This document shows positions 26,657 to 34,221 of a stretch of 44,302 nucleotides of DNA, in pieces. Position 1 is the first letter of the stretch. Each line of letters begins with the position of its first letter. The DNA is from Bacteroidaceae bacterium (GTDB lineage: Bacteria > Bacteroidota > Bacteroidia > Bacteroidales > Bacteroidaceae). The notes under the pieces were generated by a model. That model was not told where the DNA came from and did no database searches. It worked only from the letters and a program-made list of their open reading frames with translations. The translations under genes were made by a program, and so were the position numbers. The DNA lies in contig JAFZPZ010000058.1 in assembly GCA_017552435.1 (NCBI GenBank), positions 1 to 44,302 on the forward strand, written 5' to 3'.

Positions 26657-27677
26657 ATGTTTTATTTTGGGAATTGAAAGCTCCTGCGATGATACTTCGG
26701 CAGCGGTGCTGAGGGACGGGATTTTGCTCTCCAACGTGACGGCCAGTCAGGCGGTGCATGAGGCTTACGGTGGGGTAGTGCCAGAGTTGGCGAGCCGCGC
26801 CCACCAGCAGAACATCGTGCCGGTTGTGGATGCTGCTCTGAAGCAGGCCGGCATCGAACGCGAACAGCTCAGTGCCATTGCTTTTACCCGAGGTCCGGGT
26901 CTGCTGGGCTCGCTGCTTGTGGGTGTGTCGTTTACCAAAGGCCTGGCGGCGTCTCTCGGCATTCCCATGATTGACGTGAACCACCTGCACGGGCATGTCT
27001 TGGCGCATTTCATCCATACAGAGGGCGACGATTATGTGTCGCCCGAGTTCCCTTTCCTCTGCCTCTTGGTGAGTGGCGGCAACAGCCAGATTGTGCTCGT
27101 GAAGAGCTACAAGGATATGGAGATTATCGGCCAGACCATCGACGACGCTGCGGGCGAGGCCATCGACAAGTGCTCCAAGGTGATGGGGCTGGGTTATCCC
27201 GGCGGGCCGATTATCGACAAGTTAGCTCGACAGGGCAATCCCGATGCTTTTACCTTCTCTAAGCCCAACATCCCGGGCTACGACTACAGCTTCAGCGGAC
27301 TGAAGACCAGTTTCCTCTACAATCTGAGGGATTGGCTGAAGGAGGACCCTGACTTCATCGAGCACCACAAGTGCGACCTTGCCGCCTCATTAGAGAAGAC
27401 CATTGTCGATATCCTGATGAAGAAACTGCGTCTCGCTGCCAAGGATTTGAAGATTCGTCAGGTCGCTGTGGCTGGCGGCGTCTCGGCGAATACCGGCCTC
27501 CGCAATGCCTTCCACGACTATGCCCGTCGCTACGGCTGGAAGATATTCATCCCACGCTTCAGCTACACCACCGACAACGCCGCCATGATTGCCATTGCCG
27601 GCTACTTCAAGTACCTCGACAAGGACTTCTGCCCCATGTCCGCCCCCGCCTACAGCCGCGTCTCAACAGAGGCATAA
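26643..27677 (+). CDS. tsaD: TsaD, tRNA threonylcarbamoyladenosine synthase subunit
   Basis: 344 residues. TsaD transfers the threonylcarbamoyl group to A37 of ANN-decoding tRNAs, together with TsaB and TsaE. The family opening ILGIESSCDDTSAAV begins at residue 8, preceded by MKSEECF, partly encoded by a heptamer array. Metal-binding histidines are in DVNHLHGHVLAHF. Other family blocks are VSGGNSQIVLV, TIDDAAGEAIDKCSKVMGLGYPGGP, FSFSGLKTS (here YSFSGLKTS), VAGGVSANTGLR and YTTDNAAMIA. It lies 9 bp after map and is probably co-transcribed. Confidence 0.95.
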   Translation: MKSEECFILGIESSCDDTSAAVLRDGILLSNVTASQAVHEAYGGVVPELASRAHQQNIVPVVDAALKQAGIEREQLSAIAFTRGPGLLGSLLVGVSFTKGLAASLGIPMIDVNHLHGHVLAHFIHTEGDDYVSPEFPFLCLLVSGGNSQIVLVKSYKDMEIIGQTIDDAAGEAIDKCSKVMGLGYPGGPIIDKLARQGNPDAFTFSKPNIPGYDYSFSGLKTSFLYNLRDWLKEDPDFIEHHKCDLAASLEKTIVDILMKKLRLAAKDLKIRQVAVAGGVSANTGLRNAFHDYARRYGWKIFIPRFSYTTDNAAMIAIAGYFKYLDKDFCPMSAPAYSRVSTEA

Positions 27678-27688
27678 AAAATAATGTG

Positions 27689-28465
27689 ATGAAGACAAAG
27701 AGTATTCTTACAGCCTTGCTGCTGATGGTGGCAGGCTTGCAGACCATCTGGGCACAGAGAGTCGTGCTCCACAAGACAAACGGTCAGACCATCGAGTGTG
27801 ATATCTTCGAGTTGGACAGCATTACCTTCGACGATGGAGTGTGTTTGACTTGTCCCGACAACAATCATCCCCATGCCATCGACCTCGGATTGCCGAGCGG
27901 CACGAAATGGTGCTGCTGCAACGTCGGAGCAGACAAGCCCGAGTGTGTTGGAGGCTACTATGCATGGGGCGAGACAGATAAGAAGAGCGAATATGACGAT
28001 GTAAGCTATATATTCCTTAATGGTCAGGATACTGACGGTGACGGAAGAATTGACCAGGATGGCTCCTATATCGACATCGGTTTAGACGACATCGCAGGCA
28101 CGGACTACGACGTAGCCCATGTTCGTATGGGTGAATTATGGTGCATGCCCTCAAAGGAACAACAGGATGAATTGAGGGACAATTGCTCCATAAGGGGTAT
28201 TCAACAGAATGGAGTGAACGGCATACTTGTGACAGGCCCGAACGGAGGCCGGATATTCATGCCTCCCACTGGCTACTATTGGAAAGACCATTTCTATGAT
28301 GACGGCGGGTATGGCGGCTACTGGTCCTCCTCGCGAATTCATACTGAACTGATTAATGTGTTCAGTTTGGTCTTCAACACAATAAATGGTTATAGTAATT
28401 GGGATTGGGACGCCTCCAGATGCAGCTATGGCAGACCTGTCCGCCCGGTGCGGGTCAAAAGATAA
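27689..28465 (+). CDS. FISUMP-type (Fibrobacter major paralogous domain) secreted protein
   Basis: 258 residues from the ATG at 27689, which begins a signal peptide MKTKSILTALLLMVAGLQTIWA. A longer in-frame ORF upstream only shadows tsaD. After a short region (VVLHKTNGQTIECDIFELDSITF) common in Prevotella secreted proteins comes the paralogous domain HAIDLGLPSGTKWCCCNVGA, GGYYAWGETDKK, ELWCMPSKEQQDEL, GRIFMPPTGYYW, GGYWSSSRIH and RCSYGRPVRPV. The domain is thought to bind carbohydrate or act as an adhesin module, but the function is not established. It starts 11 bp after tsaD and ends before a terminator. Confidence 0.85.
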   Translation: MKTKSILTALLLMVAGLQTIWAQRVVLHKTNGQTIECDIFELDSITFDDGVCLTCPDNNHPHAIDLGLPSGTKWCCCNVGADKPECVGGYYAWGETDKKSEYDDVSYIFLNGQDTDGDGRIDQDGSYIDIGLDDIAGTDYDVAHVRMGELWCMPSKEQQDELRDNCSIRGIQQNGVNGILVTGPNGGRIFMPPTGYYWKDHFYDDGGYGGYWSSSRIHTELINVFSLVFNTINGYSNWDWDASRCSYGRPVRPVRVKR

Positions 28466-28512
28466 AAGTCCCTTTGCGATAGAGGGCAGTTTCTGTTTTA
28501 ATAGGTTAGTGA

Positions 28513-28543
28513 GGGGCATCCATCTGCGGGTGCTCCTTTTTTT
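28513..28543 (+). terminator. Rho-independent terminator after the map-tsaD transcript
   Basis: GGGGCATCC pairs with GGGTGCTCC (two G-T pairs) around ATCTGC, followed by seven T. Confidence 0.8.
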
Positions 28544-28653
28544 GCTTTATGCTAAAGGGTTTCAAACTCTCTATACTTAAAAGTTCAAAAGTCTATAATA
28601 ACATATTCTAAACTCTTAGGTAAAAACATCCCTTCTTCTATATTAAAATGTCA

Positions 28654-28734
28654 TTTTCACGTCGTGAATATAGTTATCCTCGACGTGGAAAAGTATTTTT
28701 TCGTTGAGAATATATATTTTCTCGACGTGAAAAT
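28654..28734. promoter_or_regulatory. Four alternating CGACGTG-type motifs upstream of the HU-like gene
   Basis: TTTTCACGTCG (28654-28664), CTCGACGTGGAAAA (28679-28692), TTTTTTCGTTGAG (28696-28708) and CTCGACGTGAAAAT (28721-28734) are four copies of CTCGACGTGAAAA in alternating orientation. The first and last are exact 11-bp inverted repeats, and TTCACGTCGTGAA (28656-28668) is itself a palindrome. The surrounding 28550-28897 is much richer in AT than the flanking genes and holds no other gene that I can support. This looks like a multi-site operator. Confidence 0.65.
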
Positions 28735-28756
28735 TATTTTTTATTATAGAATGTTA

Positions 28757-28764
28757 TATCTTTG
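28757..28764 (+). promoter_or_regulatory. -7 element of the HU-like gene
   Basis: TATCTTTG matches the -7 consensus, 22 bp after the last CGACGTG motif. The -33 position has no TTTG. The leader to the start codon is about 130 nt, AT-rich and without a clear structure. Confidence 0.6.
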
Positions 28765-28897
28765 TGCCATGGATAGTATAACTTTTCAATATGGATTCTC
28801 TAACTTATATCTATAGGGATTTTGTTATTCTTTCTATATGGGGGTTCAATTCCTTATATTACAGATATGGTTTCTATGAACTTTTATTTATAGCATT

Positions 28898-29545
28898 ATG
28901 AAGGCGAAGTATATTAAGAAGGAAATAGCCGATCTCAACAACACCGGCTCTCCTATGGTCTATTACCGGATGAAGCGGCAGGAAACACTGGAAACAGGGG
29001 ATTTCATAAAACGGTGCCACCGCTTTAACCGGATGTTCCCGCCAAGTGTCCTCCAGGGTGCAATAATGGTTGTGTGCGAACAGCTGGCTGATGAACTTTC
29101 GAAAGGATTCAATGTGAAGATTGACGGGCTGGGGACGTTCCATGCCAAGCTCGGTCTGAACAAATTCACGTCGAGGGAGATGGATTCTTTCGAGGAAGGG
29201 ACCAGGAAACTCAATGCGGCGAGCTTGGGAGTGACGGGCGTGGGGTTCAGGGCAGACAAGGAGCTGGTGAGAGCCGTCGCTGTTAAGTGCAAGCTGGAAC
29301 GTGGCGGTGAAGACCGTCTGCGGAAGTCGAAATACACAAAAGAGGAGCGCATCGAGCGAGCCATCCAGTACCTTCGCAAGGCGGGATTTATGCACGTCAA
29401 GGACTATGCGGCACTCAACGGTCTGTCCTACACGACTGCCTATCGCGAGCTGAATCGTGGGCTTGTGGGTTCGGCCACCATCACGAGCCGTGGCAGCAAA
29501 AGCGCAAAGGTCTATTTCCTGAAACCGGAAGGAAGTAGTCAGTAG
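28898..29545 (+). CDS. HU-like DNA-binding protein with C-terminal helix-turn-helix
   Basis: 215 residues. Residues ~1-125 fit the HU-related family of Bacteroidetes: a helix pair (FIKRCHRFNRMFPPSVLQGAIMVVCEQLADEL), then the strand region KGFNVKIDGLGTFHAKLG and a downstream GVGFRADKELVRAV. Residues ~145-208 form a helix-turn-helix (YTKEERIERAIQYLRKAGFMHVKDYAALNGLSYTTAYRELNRG) with a basic end. Such proteins bind DNA; the fusion to a helix-turn-helix suggests sequence-specific binding. It stands alone on its strand. The clustered CGACGTG motifs upstream may be its own binding sites (inference). The last residues EGSSQ and the stop codon are encoded by the start of a 15-bp tandem array, so the C-terminus may have been altered by it. 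Confidence 0.8.
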   Translation: MKAKYIKKEIADLNNTGSPMVYYRMKRQETLETGDFIKRCHRFNRMFPPSVLQGAIMVVCEQLADELSKGFNVKIDGLGTFHAKLGLNKFTSREMDSFEEGTRKLNAASLGVTGVGFRADKELVRAVAVKCKLERGGEDRLRKSKYTKEERIERAIQYLRKAGFMHVKDYAALNGLSYTTAYRELNRGLVGSATITSRGSKSAKVYFLKPEGSSQ

Positions 29546-29616
29546 TTAAGTAGTCAGTAGTTAAGTAGTCAGTAGTTAAGTAGTCAGTAGTTAAGTAGTC
29601 AGTAGTTAAGTAGTAG
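29534..29616. repeat. 15-bp tandem array between convergent genes
   Basis: Five exact copies of AGTAGTCAGTAGTTA (29534-29608) plus a partial sixth. Each unit is a 7-mer plus an 8-mer, so it belongs with the other short-word arrays; the 8-mer also makes up the array at 40628. It overlaps the end of the HU-like gene and stops 20 bp before the TamB-like gene end. Confidence 0.92.
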
Positions 29617-29635
29617 AACCAGTTCTCCCGAAGAG

Positions 29636-32600
29636 TCACTTCTTCTTGCTTCGGTGGAAGACTTCCAGGAAGCGGTTGAAGTCGCGCTGGAACTTGATGC
29701 CGATGCCTTGGGTGGTGAGGGATGACTGCGTGAAGTAGCGGTCGTTGGTCTGGTTGTAGGCCTTCAGCGAGAAGGGGCTGCGGGGCGAGAGGCGATACTG
29801 GATGTCGAAATCGCCGATGAAGTTGTTGCTGCCCATCTTGTATTTGTTCTCGCGATAGCCGAAATTGCCATTGAAGATAAGCCTGCCCGACAGCATCTTG
29901 CCGCTGAGCAGCCCCTCGACATCCAGATGTTCCCATCCCTCCTCGCCAGTCCTCAGGTTCGTGCCGAATGACCAGCTGCTTCCGCCCAGGGCCTGCGACA
30001 TGATTTGGTTGAAACGCGAACTCAGGGCACTGCTCAGTACCGAATTCATCGCCATTCCGCCCTTCGTCTGTCTCGTGTCGAGCAGAGTCCCGTAGCTGTA
30101 GAACCGTCCCACGCCGAGCAGGTAGATGGCCTGCATGTCGCGTTCCTCCTCGGTGTTGAGCATCGAGCGGATCATCTGTTTCTCGTCCTCGTTGGCATTG
30201 GGGATGTCGAAGTCGAAGGTGATGACGGGGTCTCGCGCAATGCCTCCGATGTTCATGATGCAATCGACGCGTGTGTTGGAGAGCCCCAATCCGTTTGTCC
30301 CCAGGTCATCCAGGGAGACGTTGGGCACGGTGTGTGTGGCTTTCAGGTTGAGTGCGGCCTTCATGGCATCGCCGCCGAAGATGATGGTGCCGTCTGGCTG
30401 GAAGGTGAAGTCCTTGCGGATAAGGTCGCGGATGGACATGCGGTAGTTGCCCTCGCTGATGCGATAGGTGCCGAACAGTTGGAAGCGTCCTTTGTTGTAG
30501 TAGTTGGCGTGGAGGCGTCCGTTGCCGCCCAGCGTGATGTTATCTCCGGCTCGCGGGTCCATCAGCAGCCGTATCTGGGCATCGGGATTGGCATCGATGT
30601 CGAAGTTGAGGTGAATGTCGGCAGTGCCACTCTCCGGCATCTCTCCGTCAGCCTCCATGGCGGCAGTGGCAGTATCCTCCCCATCCGGAGTGGTTAGGGG
30701 ACCATACGTCACGAACTCTGTCTCGGTGACCGTGCCAGGCGTGGCTACATTATACATGATGGTGGTTCCGGGCATTGGTGTGGCCGACACATCGATGTTT
30801 ACGGTACCAGGCTCACCGCTCATGTGTACCTGGGCATCGGCATAGGCTACGCCGTAGAAGTTCATGCTGCCCTGATGGGGGAAGTTGTAGCCGAGGAAGT
30901 TGTGGGCATCGATGTTGATGTCGAAACGCAGATCCTTCAGCGAGTTGTGCATCAGGTGGGCATCCACAGTCGCCATGTGTTCCGTCATCCCGGGAATTCC
31001 TATGTGATCATAGACATGTCCGCCACGAAGCCAGATGTTGTCGGGGCGCAGGGTGACGCTGTCGCCTGCCAGATGGTAGTCGGTTCCCAGTGCCAGGACG
31101 TGCATCTTCATCTCATCGACAAACATATCGCCCTCCAGATTAACCAGCTTGAAGGGTCCGTAAACCCGTGTCCAACCCGAAGCTCGACCCTGCAGGTTGC
31201 TGAAGATGCCTTGTGTGTATTTGCTTAGGAATGAGAGGTCTATATGGCTTGTCTTGATGTTCAGGTTAAGCCCGTCTTCCATTCCCTTGCCCGGAATGAT
31301 GGTGCCGCTCACCTGGGTTCTGTGCTGTGGCATGGGGCCTTTCATATCGGCCTCCAGGATGATGGCTCTTTCCTGCTTGCCCCAGTTGGCATAGAGGTCC
31401 ATGTCTCCCATGTTTGCTGCGTTGAAGGTGAAGTCCCTGACCTGCAGGAAGGCATCGGCCAGGGGTTTCTTCATCAGGGATGTGGCATAGATGCTGCCTG
31501 TTGTCCTGCCGTCGAAATCCACCTTGTGGAAGTTCACCAGGTCCATGATGTAGGAAATGTCGATGTCGGCCAGTTCGGCCCGCAGGGTGTCGGTGGCGAG
31601 TTCGGAGATGCGTCCGCCGATGTTGATGTGCCTTTGTGCCTGACTGATGGAGAGGTCTTTCACGTCGATGACCTTGTTGTGATACCGGATGGTTGCGGGC
31701 TTGATTTGCCACAGCGTGTCCCCGATGACGATGTGTGAGTCGTTCATCCTGGCATCTATGGTGGGGCTGTCGGAGAGGTCGCGACGGATGATGCTTGTCA
31801 GACTGATGTCGCCCGTATGTGAGACGCTGCGTTTGTTGTCCCATCGCAGTCGGGATGTCACTTTGTCACCGGTTGCGTAGGCATCCAGGTTCAGTTCCAC
31901 AGGCTTGCCTTTTATCATGCGTTCGCATTGCAGGCTGGTCTGGATGGAAGAACGGCCGGTTTCTGCGCGGCAATCGAGGTTCTGCAGTTCCTGAGATCCC
32001 ATCTGGATCTGTGGAATATGCATCTGCAGGGATATCTGTCCGATAGCATCGCTGATAGATCCCTCTATGGTGCTTTTCTCCGGCAGGTGCAGGTCTGTGT
32101 TCAGGAGACGTTCGAACAGAACGGTGTCCTGCACCTGAACATGGAATGTGAAGTCGTTGCCGGAGGGCCCGATGTGCCGGCTGCCCGTTTGGAAGAGGCC
32201 TGGCAGGTTCTGCCGGATGGGTTGCAAGAACGAGGCAGGAAGGGTCTTCCAATTGAAGTTGCCGTCGGCCTTGATATTGAGGAAGTCGCTCTGTACGAGC
32301 ATGTGCTGCGTGCTATCTGCCACATTGCTGCTGAGCAGGATATCGCCAATCCGGAGTGTACCTTCCTTTTCCGAAGCCACTACCAGGTCTGTCAGGCGTA
32401 GGCGGCCCTGCAGGCTCTCCAGGTCGATGTCGCTGAACTCGGCATCGATACCCGCCGAGAAGCGCTCGCCCTCGTATTGTTTGGTCAGGTTCATCTGGTG
32501 TGGTGCGAAGTCCTTTATCTGGGCATTGCAAAGGAGTGTTCGCTTTCCTTGCCGCAATGCTGTCTGCAGCTGTACTTGAGCCAGACCGTTTGGTGTATCC

Positions 32601-34045
32601 ATCTGGAGCCCTCCGCCGTAGGAATCGCCGTCGATATTTGCGTCGAAATGAATATTCCGATGTTCGTAGCCTTTGTGTACCAGGCTGTTAATCAGACCTG
32701 CCATTGCCAGTTTGGGCTGTCTGTCCTGCCCGGGCAAAGTGCCTTCGACATTCGTTTCGAGTGAAAGGGTCATGTTCTTTCCATCTCCGGAGATATCCAG
32801 CAGATACCCCAGGTTCAGGTCTTTGGTGGCGACAATAGCCTTGACATCGTGCATATCTTGCAGAGTGGCATTCACCGAGACGGCGCCATGCTCCGATTCT
32901 GTCAGGAGATTTGTGCGTAGGTCCTTGCTCTGATAGGAAACTGTACCCGAGGTCTTCGTGCTTCCCAGTCGTGTCAGGATAGGGCTGATTTCCCGCGCCT
33001 GACCCTGCAGGTTCTGTGTCAGGAACTGTTGTAGGGAGGAACCAGTACGCAGCTCGGCGATGTCGGCAGAGATGGCGGGCGAGTCCTGCAGGTCAGAGAT
33101 GGTGGCATCGCAAAGCAGGGAGATATTGCCGGCTTTGTCCCTGACAGAGAGGTCGTTCATCGTCCATCGTCCATCGTCCATTGTACATCGTACATCAGAT
33201 GTTATCTCGATGATGTCGCTAAACGTAGCCAGCTTCGGTACGAAACAAGCCAAGTCGCGAGGACAAAGGCTACCAGAAACAGAACCTTCCCAATTCCCAT
33301 CCAAGGGCTGTTTTATATTGAATTTTGTTCTGCCTGCGCCTGAACTTTGCGAAGAATTTTGATTTTTGAATTCTATTGCCGTATTTGGCAATTCGAGCAG
33401 GAGGTCTTGAATCGTTGCCGATTGTTTCCCGGCTTTGGCTTCGAAAGAGAGGCGATTGAGCTTCAGTCCGCTTTGTTCACGGAGGGAGAGCCCACGCAGG
33501 TCAACAGCAAACGAGTCGGGTTTCTGCACGAAGACACGAGCAGTTAGACTCAAATCCTTGACAAGTAGGTGGTTAGGATTGAACTTGCCAGGAGTTTCCG
33601 GCTTGTCAAACCGGTCGAAACGCACTTCGCCTCGCCGCACCACAAGGGCTCCGATGCCTAGGTCGAGTGGGGTAGTGGTCGTGTCTTTCGACGAGAACGC
33701 ATCCACCAGAAACTGGAAGTTGCAAGGCTCCTCGCCGTCCTTGTAGAGCCTGGCCTTTGCACCGATAAGTTGTGCCCCGGAGATGCGTATCTTCCTCTCT
33801 ACAAGCGGCATCAGGTCTATGCTTGCAGCGATGCGTGAGGCTTGCAGCATCAGGGTGTCGCGCTGGTCGTAGAGCTTGACATTGTCTAGGATGATGTGCC
33901 CCAGAAGGTTCAGTCTCAGAGTCCCGATGTTTACTTTGCACCCCGCTTTGTCGGCAAGAAGCTGCGACGCATAACCTGCCACCCAACGTTGAAAGGCCGG
34001 CAGCGAAGTCAGCAGCAACAGGGTCAGATAGATGCCCGCCAGCAC
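29636..34045 (-). CDS. tamB: TamB-like translocation and assembly module protein
   Basis: About 1469 residues. One N-terminal membrane segment (IVGVLAGIYLTLLLLTSLPAF) is followed by a long periplasmic beta-rich region and the TamB C-terminal domain (last ~400 residues: PDAQIRLLMDPRAGDNITLGGNGRL, FQLFGTYRISEGNYRMSI, IIFGGDAMKAALNLKATHTV, FDFDIPNANEDEKQMIRSMLNTEEERD). TamB-type proteins form a hydrophobic groove between inner and outer membranes and help in lipid transport or barrel assembly. The start is uncertain: GTG at 34045 is the first start-like codon, yet the frame stays open upstream to 34126 and encodes a basic stretch plus the first half of the membrane helix without any ATG. Residues ~284-297 come from a 7-bp array. 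Confidence 0.88.
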   Translation of the reverse strand: MLAGIYLTLLLLTSLPAFQRWVAGYASQLLADKAGCKVNIGTLRLNLLGHIILDNVKLYDQRDTLMLQASRIAASIDLMPLVERKIRISGAQLIGAKARLYKDGEEPCNFQFLVDAFSSKDTTTTPLDLGIGALVVRRGEVRFDRFDKPETPGKFNPNHLLVKDLSLTARVFVQKPDSFAVDLRGLSLREQSGLKLNRLSFEAKAGKQSATIQDLLLELPNTAIEFKNQNSSQSSGAGRTKFNIKQPLDGNWEGSVSGSLCPRDLACFVPKLATFSDIIEITSDVRCTMDDGRWTMNDLSVRDKAGNISLLCDATISDLQDSPAISADIAELRTGSSLQQFLTQNLQGQAREISPILTRLGSTKTSGTVSYQSKDLRTNLLTESEHGAVSVNATLQDMHDVKAIVATKDLNLGYLLDISGDGKNMTLSLETNVEGTLPGQDRQPKLAMAGLINSLVHKGYEHRNIHFDANIDGDSYGGGLQMDTPNGLAQVQLQTALRQGKRTLLCNAQIKDFAPHQMNLTKQYEGERFSAGIDAEFSDIDLESLQGRLRLTDLVVASEKEGTLRIGDILLSSNVADSTQHMLVQSDFLNIKADGNFNWKTLPASFLQPIRQNLPGLFQTGSRHIGPSGNDFTFHVQVQDTVLFERLLNTDLHLPEKSTIEGSISDAIGQISLQMHIPQIQMGSQELQNLDCRAETGRSSIQTSLQCERMIKGKPVELNLDAYATGDKVTSRLRWDNKRSVSHTGDISLTSIIRRDLSDSPTIDARMNDSHIVIGDTLWQIKPATIRYHNKVIDVKDLSISQAQRHINIGGRISELATDTLRAELADIDISYIMDLVNFHKVDFDGRTTGSIYATSLMKKPLADAFLQVRDFTFNAANMGDMDLYANWGKQERAIILEADMKGPMPQHRTQVSGTIIPGKGMEDGLNLNIKTSHIDLSFLSKYTQGIFSNLQGRASGWTRVYGPFKLVNLEGDMFVDEMKMHVLALGTDYHLAGDSVTLRPDNIWLRGGHVYDHIGIPGMTEHMATVDAHLMHNSLKDLRFDINIDAHNFLGYNFPHQGSMNFYGVAYADAQVHMSGEPGTVNIDVSATPMPGTTIMYNVATPGTVTETEFVTYGPLTTPDGEDTATAAMEADGEMPESGTADIHLNFDIDANPDAQIRLLMDPRAGDNITLGGNGRLHANYYNKGRFQLFGTYRISEGNYRMSIRDLIRKDFTFQPDGTIIFGGDAMKAALNLKATHTVPNVSLDDLGTNGLGLSNTRVDCIMNIGGIARDPVITFDFDIPNANEDEKQMIRSMLNTEEERDMQAIYLLGVGRFYSYGTLLDTRQTKGGMAMNSVLSSALSSRFNQIMSQALGGSSWSFGTNLRTGEEGWEHLDVEGLLSGKMLSGRLIFNGNFGYRENKYKMGSNNFIGDFDIQYRLSPRSPFSLKAYNQTNDRYFTQSSLTTQGIGIKFQRDFNRFLEVFHRSKKK
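33155..33196. repeat. Heptamer array inside the TamB-like gene
   Basis: Six 7-bp units on the plus strand: GTTCATC, GTCCATC twice, GTCCATT and GTACATC twice. On the coding strand it gives CTMDDGRWTMND with a 7-residue period. Confidence 0.88.
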
Positions 34046-34221
34046 ACCGACAATAATGCGGAATATATATTTTGTGGCTCGAATAAGCGCTCGGTTTAAG
34101 CAGTCTGAATTTCTCTTTTCTTGAAATTATGCGCCAAAAGTACAAAAAATAATTGAGATAAGTCGTTTTTCTTCTCATTTTTATGTAATTTCGTAGCGCA
34201 AAGTATATAAACGAATAATAT
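34046..34221. promoter_or_regulatory. Divergent promoter region of tamB and the GH43 gene
   Basis: AT-rich gap of 176 bp. On the plus strand TAATTTCG (34186-34193) is a near-match -7 box, 28 bp before the GH43 start. On the minus strand a TACTTTTG box near 34135-34142 could drive the TamB-like gene. No consensus -33 element was seen for either, so both are tentative. Confidence 0.4.

Noticed and set aside
25737-27017. 426-codon leftward frame across map and tsaD
   Set aside because: Both genes on the plus strand are complete and conserved; the antisense product is not.
28770-28817. 15-codon open frame in the leader of the HU-like gene
   Set aside because: Too short, AT-rich and without support; it could be a leader peptide but nothing shows it.
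29534-29616. Possible CRISPR array
   Set aside because: Units are contiguous without spacers and no cas gene is present; it is a simple tandem repeat.
29481-30263. Leftward frame with a repeated LTTDY pentapeptide
   Set aside because: The repeat is only the 15-bp array read through in one frame, and the rest lies inside the TamB-like gene in another frame.
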